64,000 bases of DNA, from assembly GCF_022539505.1 (NCBI RefSeq), contig NC_061513.1:179396017-179460016 (forward strand), read 5' to 3'. Position 1 is the stretch's first letter; each line of letters begins with the position of its first letter. The notes below the pieces were generated by a model, which had not been told where the DNA came from, did no database searches, and worked only from the letters and a program-made list of their open reading frames with translations. This stretch comes from Lolium rigidum. Its lineage: Eukaryota > Streptophyta > Magnoliopsida > Poales > Poaceae. The translations under genes and the position numbers were made by a program. Shown in pieces: positions 21,688-33,854 of the stretch.

Positions 21688-24374
21688 GTGATGCATGTAA
21701 AATGCATACATGAACTTTATCCTTTATCACATTGAATTCCCACATATTTGCAATATGATGACAATAATACCATGTTTTACATTGATTTATGTGGATTTAC
21801 CAATGATCCCCTTTATTTGGGTTAGAGTAAATTCCATTTTGTACCCTTTATTTTATCATTTGTGACAATGATTACCTCATTTAGCAGAAAGTTATTCACT
21901 TTACCCCATTTAGCGAAATTCGTGTCAATTCTTACCTCACTAAATATTTTACACTATTCTACTTGGTGAGATTCAATCGTCATAGCCATATATCTTTCCA
22001 CATCTCACGCGTTTGTTTTTTCCTGACATATTTTATCCCTAGCTTTTCCCTTCTTAGTACTCACCTGACTCCGTTGCGTCCTCTCCCGGCGGCGGGCACG
22101 GATCATCTACAGTACTGATGTTACTGTACCGGTGCAGTAATGAACTTGATCTGCCCGCTAGTTGCATCTAACAACCTACAGAGCTATCTAGTCTCATACT
22201 CTAATCTAAACGTATTTGTCCAAATACTTCCAGCGAGCTCAATGTCTTCTTCCTCTGATGTGCATGAGGTCGCAGTGCCGCACTACCTCTATACATCTGC
22301 GCGCAGCAAATGGCTGTTCTTCCTCGCAGTAATCGAAAGAGCATGTCAATCGGCCTTGGGACGCCGACCAGGGACCTAATAGCAGTGGATGTTCTGCAGT
22401 GTCAAGGTCTCTCATGGATGTCATGCACGCCGTGCTCTGTCTGATGTTCAGCAGAAGGACCCGTCATTGACCTGGCGTCTGGCGCGGACGTTGACGTACT
22501 CTGCCGTGCCATATACCGTGCCGCCGAATGGTTGTCCCTTGTCAGAGCACGCGAGATGCGGTTCATAGTGACGGTCGTTCATGCCTTCGCGGCAATGGCC
22601 TTGCCTGTTGCGCGACGATGTGCAGGAAGTGGGAAGAAGAAAAGACATCAAAGAGAGAGTTTGGGACTACCATTGGATGTAAATGACAGAAGAACCATGC
22701 TTAAGTTTAAATGTGGTGGGAATTGGCACAAGTTTCGCTAAATTGGATCAGAGTTGGAAGAAATTTCGCTAAATGGGGTAAATCGGAATAATTTTTATTA
22801 AATAGGGTAATTACTGTCACAAATGACAAACTAAGGGGTAAAAAGGGAATTTACTCTATAGGTTATAACACTGCAGAACAAGAAAACCCTGTTTTATGTA
22901 TTTTTCACTTACAGAGACCTATACGGAGTCAAATTGACCTGAGATTTTTGGAGCGTCACTTTTTATTGGAAGAAGCACCCTGGATCCTGGAAGCACACCT
23001 GGAGAGGCCAGGCGGCGCGCCTAGTATGTTAGGGCGCGCCACCCACATCCGTTCGGCCATCGATCGTCCGATTGCCCTAATTTTTTCGCCCACCTACATA
23101 TTTTGCTCTAAAAACGAATATATATGACCCCAAAGAGTTCTCGGGAGGAGAGCGCCACACAAACACAGAAATACAAAAACAGAGGTCTTGAGAGAAGATT
23201 GGAGGGGGAAACTCCGCCGGGATCACCGCCGGGGGATCTCCACCTTCTCCAACGTCTTCATCATCATCACCATGACCAAGGGGGCGTAGCCACCTCTGGA
23301 CTACGAGTTTCTGGCAGTAGCTTGATCTATTTCTCCCATGTTCTTCGTAGTTCTTAGTGCCATATGAGCTGCCTATCATGATTATGGTCATATTTTTAAT
23401 ACATATATGGTGGATCCTTATTCTGTGATATTGTTTTATGATATCTGATCACATTATGTGTCAGATGTATTGACATATGCATATTATGTACCCCATTTTT
23501 AAGTATTTGTTCTAATCAAACATATGTGCAAGAGCGTGTGTGTAGTGATGTGTGTATTAGATGGAGTAACATGGTTTTAGTGATTGGATAGTGACAATAT
23601 GTTCAATATTTATTATGGCTTTGCCTTTCTTTTGCTACCTCGCTAGGAATAAATTGAATGCATGTGCTATGTTCATCACGTGACAGTAGTGATGATCTTG
23701 TTTGTTCAAGGTAGCATATTTGATATTCAAATTTCATGTCAAAGTACTTATTGTTATGCTCTATTAATTCTTAATACAAGATTGATGAAGTTTATTTCTT
23801 ATGGAATACAAGAGAGATGTGTTTCATCGTCTCTATGTTAGGACGTGATGCTCATATTAATTCTGATCTTACATATACTATTATTTGCACCTTCATATCC
23901 CATTGAAGAATTACTATTTTGCCACAACTTTAAGAGAGAATAGTCAAGTGAACCCATGAACCCCGGTCCACTTTTTATCATAATAAACACCTTTATATTG
24001 GTTTTATCTTGTTTTCTATTTGTTGCACTATTTTACTCCGAAAATACAAATATTTACTTTTCTTATTTGCACCCAAAACACCAAAAAACAATCAACCTCT
24101 TTACTATTTTTACTTAGTTATTTTATCTAGTTTAGTTTTTACTTGTTTTATTTCTACTTGTGTTATTTACTTACGCGAAACCTTGTGCTTGACAACTACA
24201 CGGTGGAGTTGGGGACACAAGGCCTTTATTTTACTTGCAGGATTGCTAGAAGAAGAGAGAAGAGTATACTCTTTTGTCCAGTTCCCCGAGAGTTCGATAT
24301 AAACCCTAGAGTCACCTTTGTGGGGACAATACTCTGCTCATACAACACTCCGCACTTGGAGTCCCAGCGTATCA
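21688..24374 (+). mobile_element. Gypsy-A2 LTR, truncated insertion in gypsy-B
   Basis: The LTR starts TGATGCATG at 21688 and ends CGTATCA at 24374. Without the Mutator-like insertion it is about 1.65 kb. It is followed by only 15 bp of element interior ending within the primer-binding site (TGGCG at 24385-24389), then gypsy-B leader resumes. It is therefore a 5' LTR plus a scrap of interior, not a clean solo LTR. It matches both inverted gypsy-A pieces at 1965-3819. Confidence 0.75.
21825..22856. mobile_element. Mutator-like element with long TIRs
   Basis: The element is 1032 bp. Its ends are long inverted repeats: the left end begins GAGTAAATTCC and the right end finishes GGAATTTACTC. Similarity extends inward for over 100 bp, including ATCATTTGTGACA paired with TGTCACAAATGAC and a TTTACCCCATTTAGCGAAATT-type block on both sides. 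Flanking 9-mers TTTGGGTTA (21816-21824) and TATAGGTTA (22857-22865) agree at 7 of 9 positions, fitting an aged 9-bp Mutator target duplication. The interior (22080-22650) is GC-richer and holds short ORFs of no recognised family; there is no transposase. It is non-autonomous, possibly carrying captured host DNA. Confidence 0.75.
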
Positions 24375-24389
24375 AGATTCATTTTGGCG

Positions 24390-25098
24390 TTTCTATTAAC
24401 CGCCATCAGCCAGCAAGGGTCACGAAGACGTACTTAGGCGGAGAAGACTGACCATTAGCCTCCTCGGCAGCGTCCATCTCCCTTCACCACGCATCATAGT
24501 CTTTTGACGCCATGGGGGAGACATTGTCTAGGAGTGTGCTGAGGTCATCAAGTAAGGATCCATCATTGTCTCCGGCCCCCTCTAACTGCTCGGATCCAAC
24601 ACCCCCTCTTTAGGAGAGGCGGATATAGGCGTTTGTGCGAGAAAGTGCACGAAGTGACACCTCTGCTTCTCTAACACCTAGGAAACCTAAGTGGATCTGA
24701 GTTGGTCTTCCACCGCTTCTTCTTGCTTAGGGACGGATAGGGTGGGCTTTGAAATGTCGAGATCTATGGCGGAATCTTCCTTGGGAAGCTCCAGGAACAT
24801 AGATCGGATCTTTGCAGCTGCGTCCAGCACAGCGGGAGTCATAACTGCAGTACTTACGAAGGCGTTTCTGTCAGAATCGATGGTTTCACTGATGAAGATG
24901 TGTATCCCGCCGATCGGGATGATGGAGAGCTTGAATGCGTCCGTCCTAGCCAGAATCCAGCACTCTTTCGGTGGCACGACCGGAAAGTTGTCGATGTACA
25001 AGACACGCCCCACGGCGACGGTGTCGTCGATGCCTGCAAAGGCGGAACCCACCCGGTTCCACCCTCCAGAGGCCACTGGTCCCACGGTGGGCACCAAC
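24390..25098 (-). mobile_element. Gypsy-B leader and start of coding region
   Basis: Minus-strand continuation of gypsy-B on the far side of the inserted A2 LTR. A minus ORF (25226-24687) crosses the LTR border and ends at TAG 24687-24689, so its N-terminal third is LTR-derived; the interior part contains ECWILARTDAFKLSIIPIGG and an Asp/Lys-rich tail. I do not recognise this part. Next to the LTR the minus strand reads TGGTGCCCACCGTGGG (25096-25081), a candidate primer-binding site for a tRNA that I cannot name. Confidence 0.5.
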
Positions 25099-25640
25099 TG
25101 TCGTTGCCTATTTGACAATACCCTGGAGAATGTATCCTCATGGAAGAGGGAAGAAGATGGGGCCAAAGGGTGGAGATCCATCGAGACGGTGGTACGTGAT
25201 TTACCCAGCTTCGAATCACGCTGCACGAGGCAAGGGCCTACATCTGCTTGTCTGGAATTATCTGGGCGCTTACGCGTTGTTACAGAGTTGTGGTTGTACC
25301 TCTAGGACTCCCAGGATCTGGCCTATAAAGGCCCCCGGATTTAGGGTTTCCACGAAGAGTCCTACTCGGATACTAGTTGCCTAACTACGGAATATTACAT
25401 TGCCTTGCACACCAAGGATCCACCTAATCCTAACTTGTCGTCATGGACCTGGCTTCCTTCATGGGTTTTCATGGATCCGACTCCAGGTGTAGGTCGGGTT
25501 AGATCCAGCTCCTTGTTCCTGGGCTGGACATCTTCTATCTTAAATCAACGACAACTAGGGCGCCCTGTGGGCCATGTGCCACCACCCCATCTGTGGGCCA
25601 CCTGGGCTTTCCGGATCTGGACCCTGTCGATGGTACACCA
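25099..25640 (-). mobile_element. Gypsy-B 5' LTR, minus strand
   Basis: A 542-bp segment starting TGTCGTTGCC and ending GGTACACCA, so it has TG...CA ends. It is short compared with the 1.4-1.7 kb LTRs of A, X and Y. It contains a CCTATAAAGGCCCC phrase near 25322. The candidate primer-binding site adjoins it on the side facing gag. No second B LTR is found in the window. Confidence 0.55.
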
Positions 25641-25942
25641 ATGAAGTATATGTTGGAGATATGCCCGAGAGGCAATAATAAATTGGTTATTGTTATATCT
25701 TAGTGTTCATGATAAATGTTTACTCCCATGCTATGATTGTATTAAGTGGAAACATTGATACATGTGTGTTTTGTAAACAAACCAGAGTCCCTAGTAAGCC
25801 TCTCGTTTAACTAGCTTGTTGATTAATAGATGATTATGGTTTCCTGATCATGAACATTGGATGGTATTAATAACAGGATCACATCATTAGGAGAATGATG
25901 TGATGGACACACACCCATAGTAAGCATAGCATAAGATCAAGT

Positions 25943-27535
25943 TGACGAGCGCAGATTGCACACTGTTGGGGAACCCCAAGAGGAAGGTATGATGAGCACA
26001 TTAGCAAGTTTTCCCTCAGTAAGAAACCAAGGTTTAATCGACCAGTAGGAGAAAGGCGTGACTTCTGAAGGTGGTGCTAGATGATTTGTGGCAGGGCGCA
26101 CTACCGGCGTCAGCAACAACGTGGAACCTGCACACAACACAACCAAAATACTTTGCCCCAACTTACAGTGAGGTTGTCAATCTCACCGATTTTGCTTAAA
26201 ACAAAGGATTAACTGTATAGTGTGGAAAGATATGTTTGTTTGCAGTGGAATTAAAGAGAACAGTGTTTGTAGTAAGTAAACATAACATGATGATTTTATC
26301 AGTGTAAAAGAAAGGACCGGGGTCCACAGTTCACTAGACGTGTATCTCCATAAATATAAATAACATGCTGAGTGAACAAATTACAGCTGGGCAATTGACA
26401 TAATAAAGACCATACATGACAAGATGATTACTATGAGATTCATTTGGGCATTACAACATAATACATAGACTGTAATCCAACTGCGTCTATGACTAATAAT
26501 GCACCTTCCGGTTATCATCCGAACCCCTTTCAGTATTAAGTTGCAAGGAACAAATTATCACATTAAGCAATGTGTGTAAAGTAAACAATATAATTATCCT
26601 TAGACAAAACATTGTTGTTTTCTCCCTAGTAGCAAAAGCACATCTACAATCTTAGAAGTTATTGTCACTCTTCCAGATTACTGGAGGAATGAACCACTAT
26701 CGAGCATAAATACTTCCTCTTGGAGTTACAAGCATTTACTTGGCCAAAGCATCTACTAGCAACAGAGAGCATGCAAGATCACAAATAACATATGACATGT
26801 ATATAATTGATCTCAACCATAGTATTCAATATTGATCGGATCCCAGCAAACACAACATGTAGCATTACATAAAGATGATCTTGATCATGATAGGCAGCTC
26901 ACAAGATCTAAACATGAATCATAAATTGGAGAAGACAACCATCTAGCTACTGTTATGGACCCGTAGTCCAGAGATGAACTACTCACGCATCACTTCGGAG
27001 GCAGGCATGGCGATGTAGAGGCCTCCGGTGATGATCTCCCTCTTCGGCAGGGTGCCGGGAAGAGCTTCAGAACCCTCCCGAGCTAGGGTCGGCGATGGCG
27101 GCCACGACGGAACTTTTCGTGGATGGAGGCTTGGGTCTTTAGGTTTTTCCCAAGATCGTGAATAAATAGGCGGAAGGGCGAGGTTGGTGGGTGCCTGGGG
27201 CCCACACCACCCCATGGCGCGGCCAGGGCTTGGGCCGCGCCAAGGGTAGGCGAGCCCGCCCCATGGTGCTTCTCCATCTCTCCTCTGGATTCTGTCTTCG
27301 TTACGGTACAATAGGAACTTCGACTTTTATTTCCTCCAATTCCGAGAATATTTCCTGTACAACTTTTATAAAATACAAAACATCAGAAACTAGGGAACTG
27401 GCACCGTTGCATCTTGTCAATAGTTCAGTGCCGGAAAATGTATAAAAGTGCAACAAAGTGTAAACAAAAGATATATAAATTGGTGTAAAACAGGCATGGA
27501 GCATCAAAAATTATAGATATGTTTGCAATGTATCA
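25943..27535 (-). mobile_element. Gypsy-X3 3' LTR
   Basis: A 1593-bp LTR from TGACGAGCG to AATGTATCA. On the minus strand it is preceded by the purine tract GCTTGGGGGTGC. GC-rich ORFs at 26980-27310 are LTR sequence. Confidence 0.9.
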
Positions 27536-30088
27536 GCACCCCCAAGCTTAACTCATGCTCGTCCTTGAGTAGGTAAGTGATAAAAATAATAATTTTTGAG
27601 GTTACATGAAGCCAATAAAATCTTGATCAAGTTATTGTAAAATCATTGTGAGCTGAGATCAAAGTACTCTAAACATAGGCATGCTAGATATAATTCTAAC
27701 AATAGAACTTAGCAAATATGTTACAACATGAAAAGTAACTCAAACAAAAGATCATGAATAATAGTGCACTGAAAGCAACTGCTAGTTTATGAGCATAGAG
27801 AAAACATAGCAAAGTGGTACTCAGCTTGTCCTTTATGAAGTCATAATCATGAATCAATCAATAATAAATTTTGGGACTATGCACATTATACTCAGAATGA
27901 CAACTACGCTCTCTTAATTGGTGCATAAAGTAAGAAGATGAAGACCTAACATAAAATTAAAAGAAAGGCCCTGCGCAGAGGGAAGCAAGATTACTCATGT
28001 GCTAGAGCTTTTTATTTTGAATACAGTAGAGGTGTTGAAAATATATTTTGAGAGGTATGCATGTCTATGTCAACGAATGGCATCAAATGATCTATCATAC
28101 TTTCATATAGTAACCTCAAGAGAGGCTCCCATGTAGTTCTCCATTTACACACCATTATTTAGGATCTCTCCAGTACGTAATGTGCTGAGTTTTATTTGTT
28201 TATTTGTTTATTTTATATTTTGTGTGGGATGGGCACCTAGTTGCCTTGATCTTTTTGCAATATTAAGGACCAGCCCATTATTCATGCTAGTCACGGAATG
28301 AAGTCATGAAAAGACAAGAAACCATTCAATAATGTTTGAAGGTTTAAAGGAGCACACAAGCAATTCACTTTGGAGTGGCGGTGAAATACCACATATATGT
28401 AGGTATGGTGGAAACAATTGGCAAACTTTGGTTTTTGGTAGTTGGATGCACGAGTAGAGCTCATACTTAGTACAGGTGAAGGCTAGCAAAATACTGGGAG
28501 CGACCAACTAAGAGAGCAATAATGGCCATAATCATGCATAGCGACAAAACATTATTAATCAAAGCATAAAGTGATATTACAATTCAAAAACTAAATAATC
28601 ATAGAGGCATTAGGTGACTGGTTTGTAGCCATAACATGATGTAAACATGTGCCAAGTCAACCCAATAAAGCATCAAAGGAGAATACCACAATATTATGCT
28701 TTGTATGATGGAAACAACACATGATTATTTCAATGGCACATTAAGCACTCTCAGATATTTGAAACAAGTCATGCTAGAACAATAACTACTAAGCATATGA
28801 TGAAAATAACATCCAACATGACATGCCAAAGTATATACCACAGTCTAAACAAACTCCCTTTTGCGTCACTATAAGCATGAAACATTTTACTTGTCTCCAA
28901 CACCAATCAAATTATTTGAAACAACTCTCATAGATAATAATCAATAAAGACCAGAGAGCTAATCATACCTAAATAAAGAAAACTAACAAGCTCTGGACAA
29001 AATAAGAATGGAAACCAAGAGCTAAACACAGTACTAGCAAAAGAGAACACTCGCAGAACAATAAGAGCGAAAACTAGAGTGTTCTATGCAATTAAAAAGG
29101 AGTGTGTTATTATACAAAACAAATATGCTGGGATCCAACCATATGCTACAACAAACAAAACAAAAGATAACTAAAAACAAAAATAAAGAAGCTCCAAGAA
29201 CAACACATAGCATATGAAGCAATAAAAATATAGCGTCTAGAAAGATGACTTGATGCTTTGTTGATGAAGAGGGGATGCCTTGGGCATCCCCAAGCTTAGA
29301 CGCTTGTACCTCTTGGATATTTATTTGGGTGACATGGGCATCCCCAAGTTTGAGCTTTTGTCCATACTTCATCTCATTACATCATTCTTCTCTCCCTACA
29401 CTTGAAAACTTCCTTCATACAAAACTTCACACAATTCTTATTAGCAGCATTAGTGCAATCAAAATAACAAATCCACTTGGGTTCACTTCTAACATATATC
29501 AAACATCCATTAAAACATTAGCTACTGTAGCAAATTCTTCAAAAATATCTTCCCTCAAAAGAACTAAAAAATAAAGAGATTAAGGGGCAAATGCAAATAC
29601 TGGTAGAAATCTGTCAAAACAGAGCAGGAGGTAAAGATCGATGTTTTCGAAAATCTTCTGTTGCTCAGATCGAAGTGCTCAACTAACGAAAGTTATATAA
29701 TAACCTGGGGCATATCCTCAAAAATTGGCAGCTCAAAATTAGGTTCTGGCTGAGAATACGAATTTTTATGGTGACAACACAGAATCTGTTTTAGGATATC
29801 AACTTCCCCAAATCTTACTTTCTTCCTATTAGAGGCTATTCTTGGCACAAAAAAGGAATAAAAATGGTAAGGAGAGGTTATTACAGAGGTAATAACTTAC
29901 AAGATTCAACAAAATAAAAATTACAAAAATAAACATGGGTTATCTTCCAAGTGTGCTTTTTTAACGCCTTTCAGCAAGGCGCAGAAAAAGAGCTAGCATC
30001 AAGTATTTTCAAGTGAAGAAGCATCAACATAACAACTTGTTCTAATAATAGAATCAAAAGTTGACTTCTTTATTTTTCTAGGGAAGTT
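27536..30088 (-). mobile_element. Gypsy-X3 non-coding interior
   Basis: About 2.5 kb of AT-rich DNA between protease and 3' LTR. I find no reverse transcriptase, RNase H or integrase motif on either strand. Two GGCATCCCCAAGCTTAGAC-like phrases at about 29280-29350 and one at 27536 resemble the polypurine tract and suggest internal duplication of the 3' end of the element. Confidence 0.75.
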
Positions 30089-30649
30089 TTACATACCTTT
30101 CTTGAGTGGGAATTGATATTTAATAATCCCATCTCTCATATCCATAGTAGCGCCAACAGTTCTAAGAAAAGGTCTTCCCAAAATAACTGGACAAGAAGCA
30201 TTGCATTCAATATCCAAGACAACAAAATCAATGGGGAAAAAGTTATTATTAACCATAATAAGAACATTATTAGCTCTCCCCAAACGCTTCTTCTAGGCAA
30301 TATCAGCAAGATGAATGTCCAAACAACATTGTTCCAACAGTGGCAAATCAAGCATATCATAGATTTTTCTAGGCATAACAGAAATGCTCGCACCAAGATC
30401 ACATAAAGCATTGCAATCAAAGTCATCTACTTTCATATTAATGATGGGTTCCCAACCATGTTCTAGCTGTCTAGGAATAGAAGCTTCACGTTTTAATTTC
30501 TCTTCTCTAAATTGCATGAGAGCATTTGTAATATGTTTAGTAAAAGCCATATTTATAGCACTAGCATTAGGACTTCTAGCAAGATTTTGTAAACACTTAA
30601 TTACTTCAGAGATATTGCAATTCATCAAAATATAAGTCATTATTATCAA
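30089..30649 (-). pseudogene. Gypsy-X3 aspartic protease region
   Basis: Two blocks in one frame separated by a single stop near 30285-30292. The first (30649-30293) ends with CDLGASISVMPRKIYDML, where LGA stands at the place of the retropepsin D-S/T-G triad, and continues LDIHLADIA. The second (30283-30089) contains PIDFVVLDIE and CPVILGRPFLRTVGATMD, the C-terminal half of retropepsin-like domains in plant gypsy elements. The enzyme would process Gag inside the particle. The in-frame stop and the altered triad suggest this copy is inactive. Confidence 0.75.
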
Positions 30650-30995
30650 AGGTAAAAGGACTATTGTCTCCCATACTCCAAAAAAATTCAGAACTCTTAT
30701 CAGAAACAGTTTCAGTGGTTTTAGGAAATTTTGTAGAAATAGTGGGGACTTTTCCTACACCAATTATTTTACCATTAATAGTAGGAGGTTTCTTAGAATT
30801 TTATACTTCAGCATTACTAGTGGTGGTGATGGTACAAACTTTAGTCAAATTATTATTACTAGCAATTCCATCTTCTCTTTCCCACCTAGCATGCAATTCC
30901 GCCAACATCCTAACATTGTCATTAATTCTAACTTGAATGTCATTCAAAGTTTTGCTTTCTTTAACATCATGAGGCATAACCTTTAATTTAAGAAG

Positions 30996-32068
30996 TTAAA
31001 CATCAAGAGCAAGGCTTTCAACTTTAGAAGCAAGAACATCAATTTTGCCAAACTTTTCCTCAACAGATTTATTTAAAGAAGTTTGTTTACTAATAAAATC
31101 CTTAAGCATGACTTCAAGATCAGAGGGTGCACTTCTATTGTTGCTATAGTAATTACCATAAGAATTGTCATAAACATTACCATTATTAGAAGGATATGGC
31201 CTATAATTGTTACTACCAAAATTATACCTATAAGAATTGTTGTTAAAATTATTGCTTTTAATGAAGTTCACATCAACATGCTCTTCTTGAGCAACCAAAG
31301 AAGCTAACGAAATATTATTTGGATCAACATGTGCTTTACCATTAACAAGCATAGACATAATGGTATCAATCTTATCACTCAAGGAGGAGGTTTCTTCAAT
31401 AGAATTTACCTCCTTACCTTGTGGAGCTCTCTTGGTGTGCCATTCAGAATAATTTATCATCATATCATCAAGGAGTTTTGTTGCAGCCCCCAAAGTAATG
31501 GACATAAAGGTACCACCAGCAGCTGAATCCATAAGGTTTCTTGAACAAAAATTCAGTCATGCATAAATTTTTTGGATCATCATCCAAGTAGTCAGCCCAT
31601 GAGTGGGACAATTCTTTACCAAAGATTTCATTCTTTCCCAAGCTGGAGCACCATGTTCATTATCAAATTGTTTAAATTTCATTATGTCACTTCTCAAATA
31701 TATAATCTTAGCAGGACGATAATATTTTCCAATGAAAGCATCTTTGCATTTAATCCAATAATCAATACTATTTCTAGGCAAAGATAGCAACCAATCTTTA
31801 GCTCTCCATTTCAAAGAGAAAGGAAACAATTTCAATTTAATAATGTCACCATCTACATATTTATACTTTTGAATCTCACAAAGTTCAACAAAATTATTAA
31901 GGTGGGAAGCAGCATCATCATTACTAACACTAGAAAATTACTCTCTCATAACAAGATTTACCAAACCAGGTTTAATTTCATAGAAAGCTGCTTCAGGAGT
32001 AAGTGGAGCAACATGTGTACAAATATTGTTGTTTGTGCACACAACTTAGTGTTTTCAGGAGTACCCAT
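30996..32068 (-). pseudogene. Gypsy-X3 gag, degenerate
   Basis: The start ATG at 32068 gives MGTPENTKLC, parallel to MNTPENTKLC at 63385. Frameshifts follow, and the core is visible at 31835-31557 (MKLFPFSLKWRAKDWLLSLP, CKDAFIGKYYRPAKI, AWERMKSLVKNCPTHGL) and 31532-30996 (DSAAGGTFMSITLGAATKLL, WHTKRAPQGKEVNSIEE, then an Asn/Tyr-rich stretch and a helical tail). This is a Retrotrans_gag-type capsid gene. Two or more frame changes break it. Confidence 0.82.
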
Positions 32069-32238
32069 TTTAGCAAGATTAAAATAGAACAACATAAATA
32101 AAAGCTATAATAGAAACTAATTTTTTTGTGTTTTTGATATAATGAAGCAAACAAGACAAAGTAAAATAAACTAAGAAAAATAATAACAAAGTAAAGAGAT
32201 TGGAGATGAGAGACTCCTCTTGCACAAATCCTCTTTCT

Positions 32239-32256
32239 CCCCGGCAACGGCACCAG
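32239..32256 (-). other. Gypsy-X3 primer-binding site, tRNA-Asp
   Basis: TGGTGCCGTTGCCGGGGA on the minus strand differs at one position from the complement of the tRNA-Asp 3' end. It lies 11 nt inside the 5' LTR. Confidence 0.85.
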
Positions 32257-32267
32257 AAAAGTAGCTT

Positions 32268-33854
32268 GATGAGCGCAGATTGCACACCGTTGGGGAACCC
32301 CAAGAGGAAGGTATGATGAGCACAATAGCAAGTTTTCCCTTAGTAAGAAACCAAAGTTTAATCGACCAGTAGGAGAAAGGCGTGAATTCAGAAGGTGTTG
32401 CTAGCTGACTTGTGGTAGGGCGCACTACCGGCGTCAGCAACAACGTGGAACCTGCACACAACACAACTAAAATACTTTGCCCCAACTTACAGTGAGGTTG
32501 TCAATCTCACCGGTTTTGCTGAAAACAAAGAATTAACTGTATAGTGTGGAAAGAGTTGTTTGTTTGCAGTGGAATTAAAGATAACAGTGTTTGCAGTAAG
32601 TAAACAAAACATGATGATTTTATCAGTGTAAAAGAAAGGATCAGGGTCCACAGTTCACTAGAGGTGTCTCTCCATAAAGATAAATAGCATGCTGGATGAA
32701 GAAATTACAGCTGGGCAATTGACAGAATAAAGACCATACATGACAAGATGATTACTATGAGATTCGTTTGAGCATTACAACATAATACATAGACCGTAAT
32801 CCAACTACGTCCATGACTAACCTTCCGGTTATCATCCGAACCCCTTCCAGTATTAAGTTGCAAGGAATAGATTATCGCATTAAGAAATGTGTGTAAAGTA
32901 AACAATAGAATTATCATTAGACAAAACATTGTTGTTTTCTCCCTAGTATATACAAAACATCTACAATCTTAGAACTTATTGTCACTCTTCTAGATTACTA
33001 GAGGCATGAACCCACTATCGAGCATAAATACTCCCTGTTGGAGTTACAAGCATTTACTTGGCCAAAGCATCTACTAGCAACGGAGAGCATGCAAGATCAC
33101 AAATAACATATGACAAGTATATAATCGATCTCAACCATAGTATTCATTATTCATCGGTTCCCAGCAAACAAAACATGTAGCATTACATAAAGATGATCTT
33201 GATCATGATAGGCAGCTCACAAGATCTAAACATGAAGCATAAATTGGAGAAGACAACCATCTAGCTACTTCTATGGACCCGTAGTCCAGAAATGAACTAC
33301 TCACGCATCACTTCGGAGGCGGGCATGGCTATGTAGAAGCCTCCGGTGATGATCTCCCTCTCCGGCAGGGTGCTGGGAAGAGCTTTAGAACCTCCCAAGC
33401 TAGGGTCGGCGATGGCGGCCGCGACGGAACTTTTCGTGGATGGAGGCTTGGGTCTTTAGTTTTTTCCTGAGATCGTGAATAAATAGGCGGAAGGGCGAGG
33501 TCGGTGGGTGCCTATGGGGCCCACACCACCCCATGGTGTCGCCAGGGCTTGGGCCGCGCCAAGGGCAGGTGAGGCCGCCCCGTGGCGCTTCTCCGAGTCT
33601 CCTCTGGACTCCATCTTTGTTACGGTAAAATAGGAACTTCGGCTTTTGTTTCGTCCAATTCCGAGAATATTTCCTGTACAACTTTTCTGAAATACAAAAC
33701 AGCAGAAAACATGGAACTGGCACTGTGGCATCTTGTCAATAGGTTAGTGCCGGAAAATGTATAACAGTGCAACTAAGTGTAAACAAAACATATAGAAATT
33801 GGTGTAAAACAAGCATGGAGGATCAAAAATTATAGATAAGTTTGCAACGTATCA
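32268..33854 (-). mobile_element. Gypsy-X3 5' LTR
   Basis: A 1587-bp LTR from TGATGAGCG to AACGTATCA, colinear with the 3' LTR at 25943-27535. It is followed by the target duplication CAAGT and by copia-C1 LTR sequence. Small GC-rich ORFs at 33400-33730 are LTR sequence. Confidence 0.9.

Larger units (their letters stand above)
25943..33854 (-). mobile_element. Gypsy-X3, complete, minus strand, no polymerase
   Basis: A 7.9-kb element with two LTRs, primer-binding site and polypurine tract, flanked by perfect CAAGT duplications (25938-25942 and 33855-33859). On the minus strand it holds gag (32068-30996), a protease (30649-30089) and about 2.5 kb of non-coding DNA. No reverse transcriptase, RNase H or integrase motif is visible in any frame. 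It must have moved with enzymes supplied by an autonomous relative. It is inserted antisense in the copia-C1 LTR. The two LTRs differ by scattered substitutions and small indels, so the insertion is not recent. Confidence 0.92.

Noticed and set aside
24691..25305. 204-codon plus-strand ORF
   Set aside because: Antisense to the gypsy-B leader and crossing its LTR border; no domain recognised.
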